Positions 21,105 through 32,342 of a DNA stretch of 64,000 nt are shown here, piece after piece. The stretch covers positions 3,162,001 through 3,226,000 of the forward strand of contig JAHRBC010000002.1 in assembly GCA_022702545.1 (NCBI GenBank), written 5' to 3'. The notes beneath the pieces are model-generated. The model searched no databases and was not told the origin of the DNA. It saw only the letters and a list, made by a program, of their open reading frames with translations. Origin of the DNA: Phycomyces nitens (Eukaryota > Mucoromycota > Mucoromycetes > Mucorales > Phycomycetaceae). A program made the position numbers and the translations under genes. Within the stretch, counting starts at the first letter, position 1. Each line of letters starts with the position of its first letter.

Positions 21105-23779
21105 TTAGAAGCATTTAAATACACTCTTCTTACTCAACCAGACGTCTGTTTGAGATTCTAATAGTTGGCGTGCCTTTTCAGACTTGGCCTTTAGTGTGCG
21201 TTCTTCTTCTAATTGTTTTTCTAGTTCTTGTTGCACCTTGGCAGCCTTTGCTTCCTTTGCTGCCTGTGCCTCCAACAGCTTGTCAACTTGTGTTTTCCAG
21301 CGTGTTGTTTCTAAATCCAACCCTTCTTTCTCTTGTAACACGGCATCAAGCTTTTTGGCCATTGAAAATGCTGCAGCCTCTGCGTGAGATAGTCGTCGTT
21401 TCAGGTCTCGAATATTCTGCTGAGATGAGCGGTTGTCCTTTTCAATCGGTTTCGTAGAGCTTCGAGATGAAGGCGAGCTTGGTATAGGTGGCGGTGGGTT
21501 TGATGGAGGTGCAGTTGGAGGAGGTAAATGGAGGTTTGGGGATGAGTTGTGCTTAAAGGAGTGCATATTTTCTAAATTATCTGTAGAGCGTAATAATGTA
21601 CGGTGCAAAGTGTGGTCTGGGCGACCTTCACAACCGACTTTATGAGTTTTTGGTGATATAGGTTTCTTGGGATTCGAGTGACGATGGGTGTCTCTCAGCA
21701 TGGCGGCATGTTGGTGCCAGAGGTTTAGTTCGTTTTGCATATCTTGCATTTGTACAATGAGGTATTTGTTGTCTTTGCAAATCTCGACCATCTTGTAGAT
21801 TAAGGTCTCCTCTTTACCTTTGGCCAGCCATTCTTGACATTGTGCTTGCAGTGCCTGTTCGTCTAATTGATTTATTACACCCTGATTGCTTTTCTTAAGA
21901 ATTGAGCGTGTGGGTTGGTGGGAATGGCGAAGAGGTCTTTGGCCCTGCCAATGATTGTCTCTTTCTATGCGTGCACTGACTTTCTTTAGATTTGTTGCTG
22001 AGCTGTGGGGTCCATCTTGATGTTTGGTCGCACATGCCTCGTGGAAAATTACGTCTTTCTCGCCAGGGTCCACGGGTACAGTGGTCGTTTCCGACTCGTC
22101 TAGAAGATTGGTTCTGTTTGGTGCCAGGTTCCCTGCCTCCAGAGCCTTCTCGAGTACCTTGATCTTCTTTTCATATGTCTTGATAACTGCAGCGTGTCGC
22201 TCCAGACATTGTTCCATTTGTCGGTAAGCACTGGTCTTTCTGGTCAGGGCTGCCGATGTACGTTTCTTTTGAAAGTCAAGCTTCTCTACAATCATGTCCA
22301 ATTCCTCCACCCGGCCCTCTAATGCCATTGTTCGCTGAAGATCAATGTCGCTTGAACGCTTCTCAATCATCTTTTGGTCCTGTATGTCGCTCATTCGTTT
22401 CTCGAGGTCTTTGCGTACTGCTGAGATTCGTGTTACTTCCTTTACCACATGTTCTATCTTGTGCTGAAAGTATCTTGTAGTGTCTGCTTTTGCACGAGCA
22501 AATTCTTCCATCATTTTGACACTGTGGATCTGCTGCCTTTTTAAGAGAACTTCCATTGATTCCTGCTTGGTGAGCAATTGTTCAATGATTGCTGTCTGTT
22601 TCTCTTCAATTTGTTCAAGGGTCTTTAATTGGAGCTTGGTCTTTTCGAGTTCTTCGAGCCGTAGACCGAGGGTTATCTGGGTTCCCTGTTCGTGGTCCCA
22701 GAGATGGTGGTTCATCTGGTTGACCTTTTGGTTTGCTTCTTCCAAGGCCTGTTCTAGAATCTTTATCCGCTCGATTTCCGGGACACAGAACAGTGTATTA
22801 CGATGTCCGACAGTTTCCAAGCTGGTGGTGGGTTGGTGAGGGGTGGATTTGATGGGCTTTTCGTGGCTGACTATGAGTGCTGTATCTCTTCCGTCCAGTG
22901 CGTTCTTTAGTGTCCTGGATATGCTGACCGGTAGTATGCTGGAATCCAGGGTGACCAGATCTACAGAATGGAAGCTAGAGACCCTCTTGTGCCATTCTCC
23001 AGAGTTTGCCGGGTATGAAGCTGTCATGGTTTGAGTATCAGAACAAGTCCACTCTTCTTGAGTCAAAACAATAGAAAACAAGGCATGAGAGGATGCTGAA
23101 GAAGAGCGGTGTTCAAGGCCCAAGATCAAATAGCTGTTAATGAAAGGAGTGTCAAAAAAAGTGAGCTGACCACAGGAATGGACTTGAAAATGTGTATCAC
23201 CTCCATGCGTCTTCAATACAATAAATATCCTTTTGGGTTATAGATCCAGAAGCCCAGGTACAGTTTGGGCGGCTAAGAAAACTCGCGGTATTTAGGAGGT
23301 CGATCAGGAGAGATTCCTGTACCTCAACAAACGACACTTGTACAGACCACCGGAGCGGTCTTATTTGGCCTGCGATTGTTGGGCCATCGTTGTTGGCTTC
23401 CAACTGGCTAAACAGGGTTGAGAGTGTACAAGATATAATCTCGAGGGCTGTAAAACAAGAAGGAAAAAAAAACAGCATAAGAGCCTGTTAATTACAACAA
23501 TTCCAATTTTAGTGTAATACCTGCCTTCCTGTTCCTGACTGGTAAATACACGCCTAGATAGAGACTTTGGAAGGACCTGATCCTAAAATGATAGATTAAG
23601 CCTTAGCAATCTTTATACTAGATGATCTCATGAATCATAAACGCACTGTGAACAAAATGGCACTGTCATGGCCTATAGCCAAGGCTCAGTAAAATATATC
23701 GATACAAGGTAAATTTACCTTTGATATATTTGGAAACTAGATTAGATATGGCCTTGACTGTGTTTTCGGATATGGGCAT
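21105..23779 (-). CDS. kinesin-like protein with a degenerate motor domain
   Basis: A five-exon model (23719-23779, 23647-23672, 23525-23582, 23201-23447, 21105-23133) closes to 806 residues. It uses a GC-AG intron after exon 3 and a 26-nt exon 2. The last two exons are firm; the first three are tentative. Motor landmarks are recognisable but broken: TDQVLPKSLSRRVF at the start, VQVSFVEVQESLLIDLLN (normally SFLEVYNE.I.DLL), HRSSSASSHALFSI in place of SSRSHAIF, and FHSVDLVTLDSS in place of FVDLAGSER. No P-loop (GQTGSGKT) is present. So ATP binding and stepping are probably lost. The remainder is long coiled coil with a Pro-rich patch (LHLPPPTAPPSNPPPPIPSS). A role as a microtubule or motor adaptor is conceivable, but unproven. 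Confidence 0.7.
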
Positions 23780-24075
23780 AATCTAGCAGACAGGTTGAGA
23801 TTTATAGGCTTTGGTCTATGAAATCTTACTAGAAAGTGTAAGGGCAGAAAGAGTCAAAGGGAAACCCATAAAAGAAAGAGAAAGAAATGAATTCTAGTTT
23901 TATTTCCAAGTATAAATGTGTTTATCTTATAGGGTATGTTTCATATACAAAATGTCCGCATCTTCCAAGCCCTTTGAAAGGGAGTAGTGATTATATAAAT
24001 GTGTATGTATGTATGTGTTGTATGAGTTGTAGTTACAGATAATAACAGAGATTTATATGGGATAATTCCCAGCTA

Positions 24076-25338
24076 TCATAACTTATTGAGGATTCGAACA
24101 GCATCTTTGGTGTAAATATAACTTGCACCTGACCATACGGTTGTACCGCCCACCACCCAACTAAGAAACACATGTTGTTTAGTAAACCTCTTTGTGTCAT
24201 ATCTACGTATAGCTTACTGCATGGCCGTCATGATTTCAGAGCTAGGCAGGCCCATGGTAATTGATGTCAGAGAAGTTCCGACGAGCAGGAGCTGGAGAGC
24301 TGTATTAATCTTGCTAATCGTCGTTGGTCTTACTTCTGCAGAAGGTATCGAGAAGTCAAAGTAACGGACTAGGGTTTTCTATTCAGGCATTAGTTATTAT
24401 CTACTTGTGCAATTAACCCTACTTACTGGTTGAGGTAACGAGATATATCGATAATAAAAGGAAGCCAATATGAGGCCAGCATCTCTTCCGAGGATAAGAG
24501 TGGCCAAAGGCACTGTGTGATTAAGGATATTACCATTAATTAGGTACAAAAGCAGATCTACTATTCGCACTAGCTTTTCACGGTTCACTAACCTGGCAAG
24601 ACACCTTCCATGGCTAATGTGATTGTCATTACCGTCATCAGGGCCTTGTCTGCGGCTGGATCAATGATGCTACCGACTACTGTTTTGAGGTTGTATCGAC
24701 GTGCAATCCACCCATCCAGCTAATATGCCATCTAGGTTTAGTTATCCAGAAAACAAACGATAGTGTTCTAGTCTTTACCATGTCAGTAAATCCAGCCAGT
24801 GCAAATATTCCTAATGCGAGATCATAGTCGTGTTGCATAATCAAATGGCCAATATAAGGTGCTGACAGCAGGCGAGCAAAGGTCAGGAAGTTTGGGATGG
24901 TGTAGATGTTCTCATGGGTCGGGATGATCTCCTTGATCTAGAATATCCAAAGCTCTGTTTGCATTTCGCGCTTTTATTTTTTTTTATTGCCTTACCTTTT
25001 TGTCACTCTGCTCATTCTGGTTTGTCGAGATGGTCTGGGTGTTCTTGTCAGAGAAAGATCGACGGAGATCGACTAGGCAGATTGGGAGAACCGAGGGTCG
25101 AGGCCTTTGGAATCTGGACAGCAATCGAGATTGATGTGGTATTCTAATCAACCTGATTGCAAGTCAGAACAAATGGCATGCGACAGTAGAGAAATAAATA
25201 TAAAGTGAAAACGGACCTTGGTTTTGACACAGAGTATGTGGAGTGAAACAGACGGCCGCTTACCCCACAAAGAGCCTCTGAAGACTGTTTAGCCGTACAA
25301 GAAATAAGCGGACGAATCTGAAGTCGCACAAGGAGCAT
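24076..25338 (-). CDS. CRD1: cardiolipin synthase, mitochondrial (CDP-alcohol phosphatidyltransferase)
   Basis: Seven exons (25217-25338, 24996-25143, 24779-24937, 24593-24719, 24427-24512, 24218-24378, 24076-24160) give 295 residues. The enzyme joins CDP-diacylglycerol and phosphatidylglycerol to make cardiolipin in the inner mitochondrial membrane. The CDP-alcohol phosphatidyltransferase signature D-x2-D-G-x2-A-R-x8-G-x3-D-x3-D is seen across an intron: TDM then LDGWIARR, then VVGSIIDPAADK. IYTIPNFLTFARLLSAPYIG precedes it, as in CRD1/CRLS1. The N terminus is Arg- and Ser-rich (RLLSRFQRPRPS, RRSFSDKN), like a mitochondrial presequence. The first donor is the weak gtccgt; the stronger gtaagc at 25263 would break the frame. 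So the start is the less certain part. Confidence 0.88.
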
Positions 25339-26129
25339 GATAAAAAGTAAAAGAGGACACCAAAGGGCTTTTCTTTTGTTATTGTTACAAGGGCAAGCAG
25401 AGTAGGAGCCTTAAAAAAATAAAGGGAAGGGATGTCTTGAAAAGACTCGTGACTGGGTTTCAATAAGCCCTTTTAATACGCCAATTTCTAAAGTGGAATG
25501 AACATGAAGCAGTATAAGACGTGTCTGTATCTATTGCATTCTTTAAAGCTAATCAGCACTGTCAGATCTCTAGGGTTCACAGCTTAATAAACACACAAGA
25601 CAGGCTCTTTGACCAATTCTTGATATTTATTCAGCTATTTTCTATATACGTTATTTATAATTTGATGTAAAGCGTACCCAAAAGCCCCCTGCAAACAAAG
25701 ACCAAGTCATTTATTACACGCATCTACGTATATATACGGCTCTATATTTTTAGTATTGGTATCTTACTCTAAAGACCATGGTCAATGAAAAGGAATCGAT
25801 TCCTGGCTCGAGATAATGAACAGCCTATTGACAATGGCTGTCCAATGGATATTAGGTCACTAAATAGATCCACCGGCCATACTTTGAAGGTACCACAGTC
25901 AAAACCCTTTTTTCTCTCTCTCTTTACTTTAAATACTAACACTCCAATAAAAATAATCTAGTGATTCTAAATTCTATATCAAAAAAATCGCGTATTGTTT
26001 TCCAAAAAAAAAACTAGACAGCGCGCGTTATCGATTATATATCTGTATATATATAAATATATATAAATATATACATATATATTCAATGTCGCCCTTTCCT
26101 TCTCTTTCTTCTCTATAAAATTCTGGTTA
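25339..26129. other. region between cardiolipin synthase and Gag-like gene
   Basis: 791 bp, divergent. It is strongly TA-rich at 26034-26080, and a TATAAAA lies at 26114-26120, just before the Gag-like ATG. No long terminal repeat was seen. Confidence 0.4.
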
Positions 26130-27731
26130 ATGGAGAAAAACCAACCTTCAAGTTCGGCCCTGTCAAGCATATCTACTCTCGCCAAAACCTTGTCTGTCAA
26201 GAGAAAGGAGGCTGCGGACAACTTGTTTGCTATACTCACCAATAGTAATCACACTAGTGAAGAGATGCACCAAGCAAATCTAGCTTTGGATAGAGCCAAC
26301 GCCAGCTGGGAAGCTTTTCTCAAAGCGCATGCTGCACAGAAAGACGATCTCAAAGATGTCACACTGTTGGCTCATCCAGAAAATCCTCAAATTGACAATC
26401 ACACAATCATTCCTGATGATCTGCCAAAATTCCAGCTGATTGGTGGTGTCGTGAGGGATTCCTCCAAAAGGATGTTCAAATCTGTTCATGAGTTTATTGT
26501 TGAATTCGAAAAGCAACTTACTCTGCACAATTTGACACCATTTGATCTTCATTGGGAACGTTTATTCCCTTTGACCTGCGACAAATACCAGAAACAATGG
26601 TTTAATCGCAATCTGAGGAACCATCAGTTAACTTGGCACCAAGTCCGTCAACGCCTGGAGTCGGAATTTGGAAACGCTTATTACATTTGGGTGAAAAGAC
26701 ACGAAACTCGCAATATAAGACAGAAAAGAAACGAGCCTGGAATCGTATATGCCGATAGATTCCTGGAAGTGGCATTTGATGCTGGCGTGGAAGACGGGAA
26801 AGAATTGGCATGGGATTTCATTTCGTCTCTTTCTCGCCCAGTCAGAAAGAAAACGTGGGATGTGTTGCTCCCTTTAGATGAATCAAGACTTCCTGTCAAT
26901 GTTTCACAAGCAGCAACTTTTGTTGTAGATGTGTTTGAGCCAGATGATGTACCTCTTGACTCTTCAGAGCATCTTCGTGCCTCGAATGGACATCCTCCCA
27001 ATGGACACCCTCCCAATGGACACCCTCCAAATGGACACCCTCCAAACGGTCAGCCCCCGAATATCCCTGCAACATATCCTCTTACTGCACACTCATCATA
27101 TGCTTCACACACTCCTCCCGCGCACGCTACACACAGTACATCTACTTCTGCAACGAATAATCCACAAGCTCCTCCTGTACATGTTCCTGCCGCACACGCT
27201 ACACATTCCTTGGGTCAGAATATTCCAGCTCGAGACACTCCTACTAGAGTAAATCATGACACGCCCAACATGGGAGACCCTCATTTTCACCAAGAAAAAA
27301 AAGCTAGATTGCAAAATGATCCTCGCCAATCTCTGGAACCCAATAAGGTTCATTATCCACCTCAAGGGCCCGCTCAACCTTCTAATCAACCTTTACATCG
27401 ACCAGAAAACCATAGTTTTGAAAAGGAAACCACACTCAATCAAAATATAGGGACAACTAGAGTCCCTAGACGCGAAATACCAGACATTGGAAAAGCGCGG
27501 TGCCGTATTCACCCAGGAGGTGACCACACTACAACTGAATGTCTACTTGGAGGTGGAAAGCCCATTGTTGAAAACGATGAGGGCACAAAACCATACGTGG
27601 TTGGTCCCGCAATAGGATTGTGTGGATATTGCAAACAACTTCCTACTATCAAAAAACACAAGTGTTCTGAAAAGAAGGAATTCTTTTCTAAACGGAGAGA
27701 AGAAGATAGAAAACGCAAACGAAACGCATAA
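26130..27731 (+). CDS. Gag-like protein of Ty3-type retrotransposon origin, orphan
   Basis: One uninterrupted frame of 533 residues. The central part has the capsid-type (retrotransposon gag) pattern: FKSVHEFIVEFEKQLTLHNL, then LTCDKYQKQWFNRNL and WHQVRQRLESEFGN. A Pro/His/Asn-rich linker follows, with five tandem NGHPP/NGQPP repeats (about residues 286-310). Near the C terminus is a variant zinc knuckle, CRIHPGGDHTTTEC (C-x2-H-x4-H-x4-C, His at the second ligand). A second Cys/His cluster is CGYCKQLPTIKKHKC, and the tail is basic. No protease, reverse transcriptase, integrase or LTR follows or precedes. It may be a solo Gag gene kept by the host or a young non-autonomous relic. An undamaged frame of this length favours recent origin or selection. 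Confidence 0.75.
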   Translation: MEKNQPSSSALSSISTLAKTLSVKRKEAADNLFAILTNSNHTSEEMHQANLALDRANASWEAFLKAHAAQKDDLKDVTLLAHPENPQIDNHTIIPDDLPKFQLIGGVVRDSSKRMFKSVHEFIVEFEKQLTLHNLTPFDLHWERLFPLTCDKYQKQWFNRNLRNHQLTWHQVRQRLESEFGNAYYIWVKRHETRNIRQKRNEPGIVYADRFLEVAFDAGVEDGKELAWDFISSLSRPVRKKTWDVLLPLDESRLPVNVSQAATFVVDVFEPDDVPLDSSEHLRASNGHPPNGHPPNGHPPNGHPPNGQPPNIPATYPLTAHSSYASHTPPAHATHSTSTSATNNPQAPPVHVPAAHATHSLGQNIPARDTPTRVNHDTPNMGDPHFHQEKKARLQNDPRQSLEPNKVHYPPQGPAQPSNQPLHRPENHSFEKETTLNQNIGTTRVPRREIPDIGKARCRIHPGGDHTTTECLLGGGKPIVENDEGTKPYVVGPAIGLCGYCKQLPTIKKHKCSEKKEFFSKRREEDRKRKRNA

Positions 27732-28566
27732 TTCCCTGAGAATTTCGAGAATTGTATTCTCTCGTGTCAATAGCCATGATTCCCAAAAATTCACTAATAA
27801 AATATTTAATTTGAACCAAAAATCAAAAAAAAATCTCTATTTATTGCACCAGAAACGAGAGAAAAAAGAACTTTTTGATATATTGTTGTCTCTTTTTTTC
27901 CCTTTTAGCACCAATTTTACTGATAGACAATTAATGTTTTATCAATTATTTTTACTAATAGCCATCAAAGCTATGTGCGTATATACCATATGACAAGACA
28001 GGGCTATAAAAATCCATTCAAAAACAACTGTGTGGAGATCTTGATTCTAGTACACGCTTTCTATAAATATAATTACGATATTAGGCGGGATAGCACTGGC
28101 TAACAAGTTCTGAGGAGGGTACTAATATTAGAAACATATGAATCTTTTGCGTGTATTGGAGTAGAAGAAGAGGCAAAATATTAACTATGGTTAAATATTA
28201 TAATTGCTTATCAAAAGAAATTAATTTTTGAAATAAAATAACAGAAAAACAATAATGAAAAGAGTATAGCTAATTCTGTAGAGCGAAATATAAAAATATT
28301 GGTTAATAGCCAATATTAAAGAATAAAAGGTACTGACGCTCAATGAGAGTCGTGTAATCGAGACTGCATGACTTGAAATGGATTAGTTGCAATATGTTTA
28401 CATCAGGATAGAATCAAGTCTAAAGACTCTTGAATAAGTTTAAGTGGTTTATTTTGGTATGAGTATAGATTGTCTTATATAGGAGGTCATTCATTAAAAT
28501 ATGATATTTTTCTACCTTTTATTATATTCTTACAAAGTATTGCTAATCATATAATATATATATATA
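27732..28566. other. intergenic, no gene seen
   Basis: AT-rich, 835 bp. No pol remnant follows the Gag-like gene. TATA at 28563-28566 adjoins the long-arm element. Confidence 0.5.
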
Positions 28567-29111
28567 CTGCCTTTATTGTACAAAATATTGTATGTTGTAG
28601 TACTCGGTAAGCCATGGGGTTACCTGCTTTTGTTTTTTTTTACCGAGCTTCTTGTCTTGAATGGCTTTACTTTTCACAATATTGCCAAAAAAATAAAGGG
28701 TTTCAAATGTACTTTGGTTATTTTATCTAGGGTCAGAGATAAATTCTCCATGATCTTGTTCGTCTTACCAGCAATATATATATATATTAAGCACAAGTAT
28801 AGGAATATATAGAATAACATTGTGTTTTTAATACTACCGAATTACTATCCCTCTCTACTACAGAATATTTTCGTCTCACTGCATTATAACATTGTTGCTA
28901 CCCATAAAAATAAATATCACCCAGAAAAGTATAGTCTTTTGGGTAGATTAATTACCATCTTCTTTTGGAGTGCTATATATTAATTATGTATCTAAAGTCA
29001 GTATTTAATTGTATCATCCATTTTTCCAACTGGTATAACAATTAAAGAGTATATACTTGATATAAACTATCATCTATTTCCAATTCACTTTTATTAAATG
29101 AAATTCGATAT
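28567..29111 (+). repeat. left arm of long inverted repeat
   Basis: It matches the reverse complement of 31767-32338 over its whole length. Shared landmarks are GGTTACCTGCTTTTG near the outer end, the Asp-Arg-like stretch ATCTAGGGTCAGAGATAAA, and TTTTATTAAATG at the inner end. Confidence 0.9.
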
Positions 29112-29845
29112 CACACCCAAAGATTGTTCTTGTAAACTTTAAATTTGTTTTTTTTTGGACTAGCACACTTCCTAACTAAGCAAGGTTCATGGGAAAACTT
29201 CTTTCCTTATTTGTAAAATCTGTATGACATAAAACTGGCCTTGGATTTTTTTTGTAGGAAGCCTTTTGCTCGAATGGTTGGTGAGCCTTTGTTGTCATAA
29301 AGCAGAAGAGGACGTCACGACTTGTTTTTGTGTTTTATCTGTTTTATCTATTTTATAGTGTTTTTGAGAGTTTTCTATTTTATAAAGTGGAAAGGTATGA
29401 GGACAAGAAAGCACACCCCGTAGCCATCTCTTCGCAAAGAGGTGGGACAGATCTGAAGGCTTCTTAGCTTGACTGAAGAGAAAGTATAAAGTCAAGCAGA
29501 GAACGACGGAGAAACAGCTGGGAATACATGTTATGTTACAGCAGAAACCTGAGAGGGAGAAGAGAAAGCAGAGGTTCTGACCGAAACCTGGAGGGAAAGA
29601 CTGGGAACTCATTACCATGCTCCGCGCAATGACAAGGAGCTTCATGATAAGGATGGCAGGATATTCTTATTATCATGGCTTGCTCCATGGCAATGAGAGA
29701 AATTGAGCATGGGTGGGGACATTGAATGGACTGCGACATGGTGGCAAACTCTTCACACTATCTTTCCCTACCAAAACGAGATAAATGCCAAAGGGCCATG
29801 ACACAAGCAACGTGAAGAAATACACAAGAAGGCACAGAAATCATT

Positions 29846-30523
29846 ATTAAATTCGCTTGCCCAGGCTGTCACGACATATTTAGCACTGTCTCAGAACTCG
29901 CGTATTACATTCCAATCGCACGTTAGATCAGCAGTTTGTGGATGAAAACATCACGGAAACACGAACCAAAATCAAGCTTCTCTCACTTTGTGAACCAGTT
30001 GTTACTCCCTCGCCACAAGATTTAATTGAACCAACAGAATATTAATGTGCAGTTATCATGGCAATAGTGGCCTTACTCTCGTATCTATACGACTGTGACA
30101 TGAAGTCACTCTCTGAAGCACATCTAACTTCCAACCACACCCATCAATTTATGCATGGCCTTTTGTCGGTAGAGAAGCCCTCAAAAGTTGCGCATTGTTC
30201 AAACATAGTCATAGATGAGTTTGACGATGCTGTCGATCGATCAGATTACAAAATTGACGTGTATGCATCTTCTGGATACCGGTTCTCGTACACCAACGCT
30301 TATGGAGAGATAAAGAAGAGCAGCAATGTTTCAGTCAGATTTCTTGCCAAAGATTTCTGCCAGCTGTGCATCTTTAGCAAAGAAGCAATTGATCGGTACA
30401 GGTTTGAGAAATATTTTGTCCTTCCAAGTTACAGCCAAGTCAGTCACTTTTTACGATCCAATTGGATTCTCCATTCTTATACACTGTCATAGAATTGGTT
30501 TGATTGCGCGTTCCAATGAATAA
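29846..30523 (+). pseudogene. relic with a C2H2-like finger and a GEIK motif, inside the long-arm element
   Basis: A first block (29846-29921) reads FACPGCHDIFSTVSELAYYI, a C2H2-type finger core in which the expected His ligand region is altered (YY). A second block from the ATG at 30058 reads in one frame to 30492: HTHQFMHGLLSVEKPSKVAH, then RSDYKIDVYASSGYRFSY, then NAYGEIKKSS. The reading continues in another frame as VTFYDPIGFSILIHCHRIGL to 30523. Spaced D...GEIK resembles the PD-(D/E)xK nuclease pattern, but this is only a pattern match. The frame change makes it a pseudogene unless splicing bridges it. It is on the opposite strand from the transposase relic. Confidence 0.45.
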
Positions 30524-30839
30524 ATGTGATCTCCTGGATCTGATGGGACATGTAGACAACTTGCTTTTTGTTGCGCCATTGTACCGAGACCATTGCGTGG
30601 TTTGCGAAAATGATCTGACGCATTGGCGTTGTGATACACTGTTGTGACAGTATGGACATTTCCATAAATTTATATATATATAATCACTGTTCCATAATAT
30701 TGCTTTTATCCTGTATGTCATTAGTGTTTTGTCCTTGCTGGTAATTGACTACAGACTCATACCCCTAATAGAGATAAGTTTTAGGTCCTGGAAAATTAAT
30801 GATACAACTTCTTTAACTTTGTCATCCTAGTCCTCTTAA

Positions 30840-31520
30840 TTGTACATGGAAATATACTTGTAAAAGGTTATGATTATTAAATAATCGGTATTTTTCTGGG
30901 GTACCTGCACACCTTTACCTCCGGTATGCGACTTGGCATAGACAGGGAATATCTCGCACACTTTTATTGGTATCTTACACTCACGGTGAATCGGAAAATC
31001 CATATACTTGGGATTTCTTGATGCCGATACTTTTGCTCTTTCCAGCGACCAATATATCACATATATTCTCAATGGGATCGAGATCCAGGCTGTTTAGTGG
31101 CACTACCCTTACTAGTAAATACTGAGCATTTTTCCACTTTTCTACAAGTCTTGTCTTGCATTGACCATTATCTTTTTGATAAATAAGCTCTCCGTTGTAT
31201 TTTTCATTAAATTTCCCAAAAATATAACAAGATTTATTCCTAGCAGGTATTTATACACTTGCTGTTTAAGAATGCCCTTAATTGTCTTGATGAAACTACG
31301 GCTCGTGCCTATATACATCACTAGACTATAATGGAGCCTCCGCCAAACTGTATTCTTGATTTTATACAATCCGCTTTATAAACTTGGTGCTAAAAACTCA
31401 TGTTTCTACCTTTAAGAGAAAGCATGACTCTTGACTCATTGCTCCAAAAGATACAATCCCATCTTTGATTAACAAATCTTAATTACTTCATCTTGTGCTT
31501 TAAGAACTGTGGCTTGTATA
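30840..31520 (-). pseudogene. heavily decayed Tc1/mariner-type transposase
   Basis: Blocks in family order on the minus strand: WDCIFWSNESRVMLSLKG (31409-31460, where WSDES is usual, so the first catalytic Asp is Asn), then FGGGSII (31325-31350), and SLDLDPIENI (31061-31091, equivalent to SPDLNPIENLW with the catalytic Glu). Stops and frame changes separate them. The order and spacing identify a DDE transposase of this superfamily despite decay. Confidence 0.7.
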
Positions 31521-31766
31521 CAGCACAACAAGAAAAAAAAACACTATCAGATGTACTGAATTTTCTTGGTTACCATTATTGCAAGTAAAGCAGATATTCT
31601 TAGTGCTCAGGACAACGATGATTTCAAAAGTATTCAATCATCAAAGTGGGTGATACAACACATGCATACACAATGTTTTTTGATCCTTTCTTCATTGGAA
31701 TAATGACGCAAGTATTAAAATAATACACCTTTGTACCACTACAAGGAATTCAAACAATAGATTATA

Positions 31767-32338
31767 TCAAATTTCATTTAATAAAAGTGAATTGGAAATA
31801 GATGATAGTTTATATCAAGTATATATTCTTTAATTGTTATACCAGTTGGAAAAATGGATGAATACATTAATAATTATTCTAAAGGATGATACAATTAAAT
31901 ACTGACTTTAGATACATAATTAATATATAGCACTCCAAAAGAATATGGTAATTAATCTACCCAAAAGACTATAGCTTTTCTGGGTGATATTTATTTTTAT
32001 GGGTAGCAACAATGTTATAATGTAGTGGGACTAAAATATTCTGTAGTAGAGATGGATAGTAATTCTGTAGTGTTAAAGCCACAATGTTATTCTATATATT
32101 CCTATACTTGTGCTTAATATATATATATATTGCTGGTAAGACGAACAAGATCATGGAGAATTTATCTCTGACCCTAGATAAAATAACCAAAGTACATTTG
32201 AAACCCTTTATTTTTTTGGTAATATTGTGAAAAGTAGAGCCATTCAAGACAAGAAGCTCGGTAAAAAAAAAACAAAAGCAGGTAACCCCATGGCTTACCG
32301 AGTACTACAACATACAATATTTTGTACAATAAAGGCAG
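31767..32338 (-). repeat. right arm of long inverted repeat
   Basis: Reverse-complement partner of 28567-29111. It has an extra 28 bp at 31861-31888 whose last bases repeat the GGATG found just before it. Confidence 0.9.
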
Positions 32339-32342
32339 TATA

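Larger units (their letters stand above)
28567..32338. mobile_element. 3.8-kb element with inverted arms of about 550 bp
   Basis: The two ends are long inverted copies of one another: 28567-29111 and about 31767-32338. Both outer tips read CTGCCTTTATTG inward, and TATA lies directly outside each (28563-28566 and 32339-32342), suggesting a TA or TATA target duplication. The 2.65-kb interior holds a minus-strand Tc1/mariner-type transposase relic and a plus-strand relic of another gene. Arms diverge by scattered substitutions and one 28-bp insertion, so the element is old. Type assignment to Tc1/mariner rests on the internal relic and TA flanks. Confidence 0.75.

Noticed and set aside
25260..25463. 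67-codon frame as the start of cardiolipin synthase
   Set aside because: It fits in phase with the gtaagc donor but begins with TTG and contains no ATG; the ATG at 25338 with donor gtccgt closes the frame.
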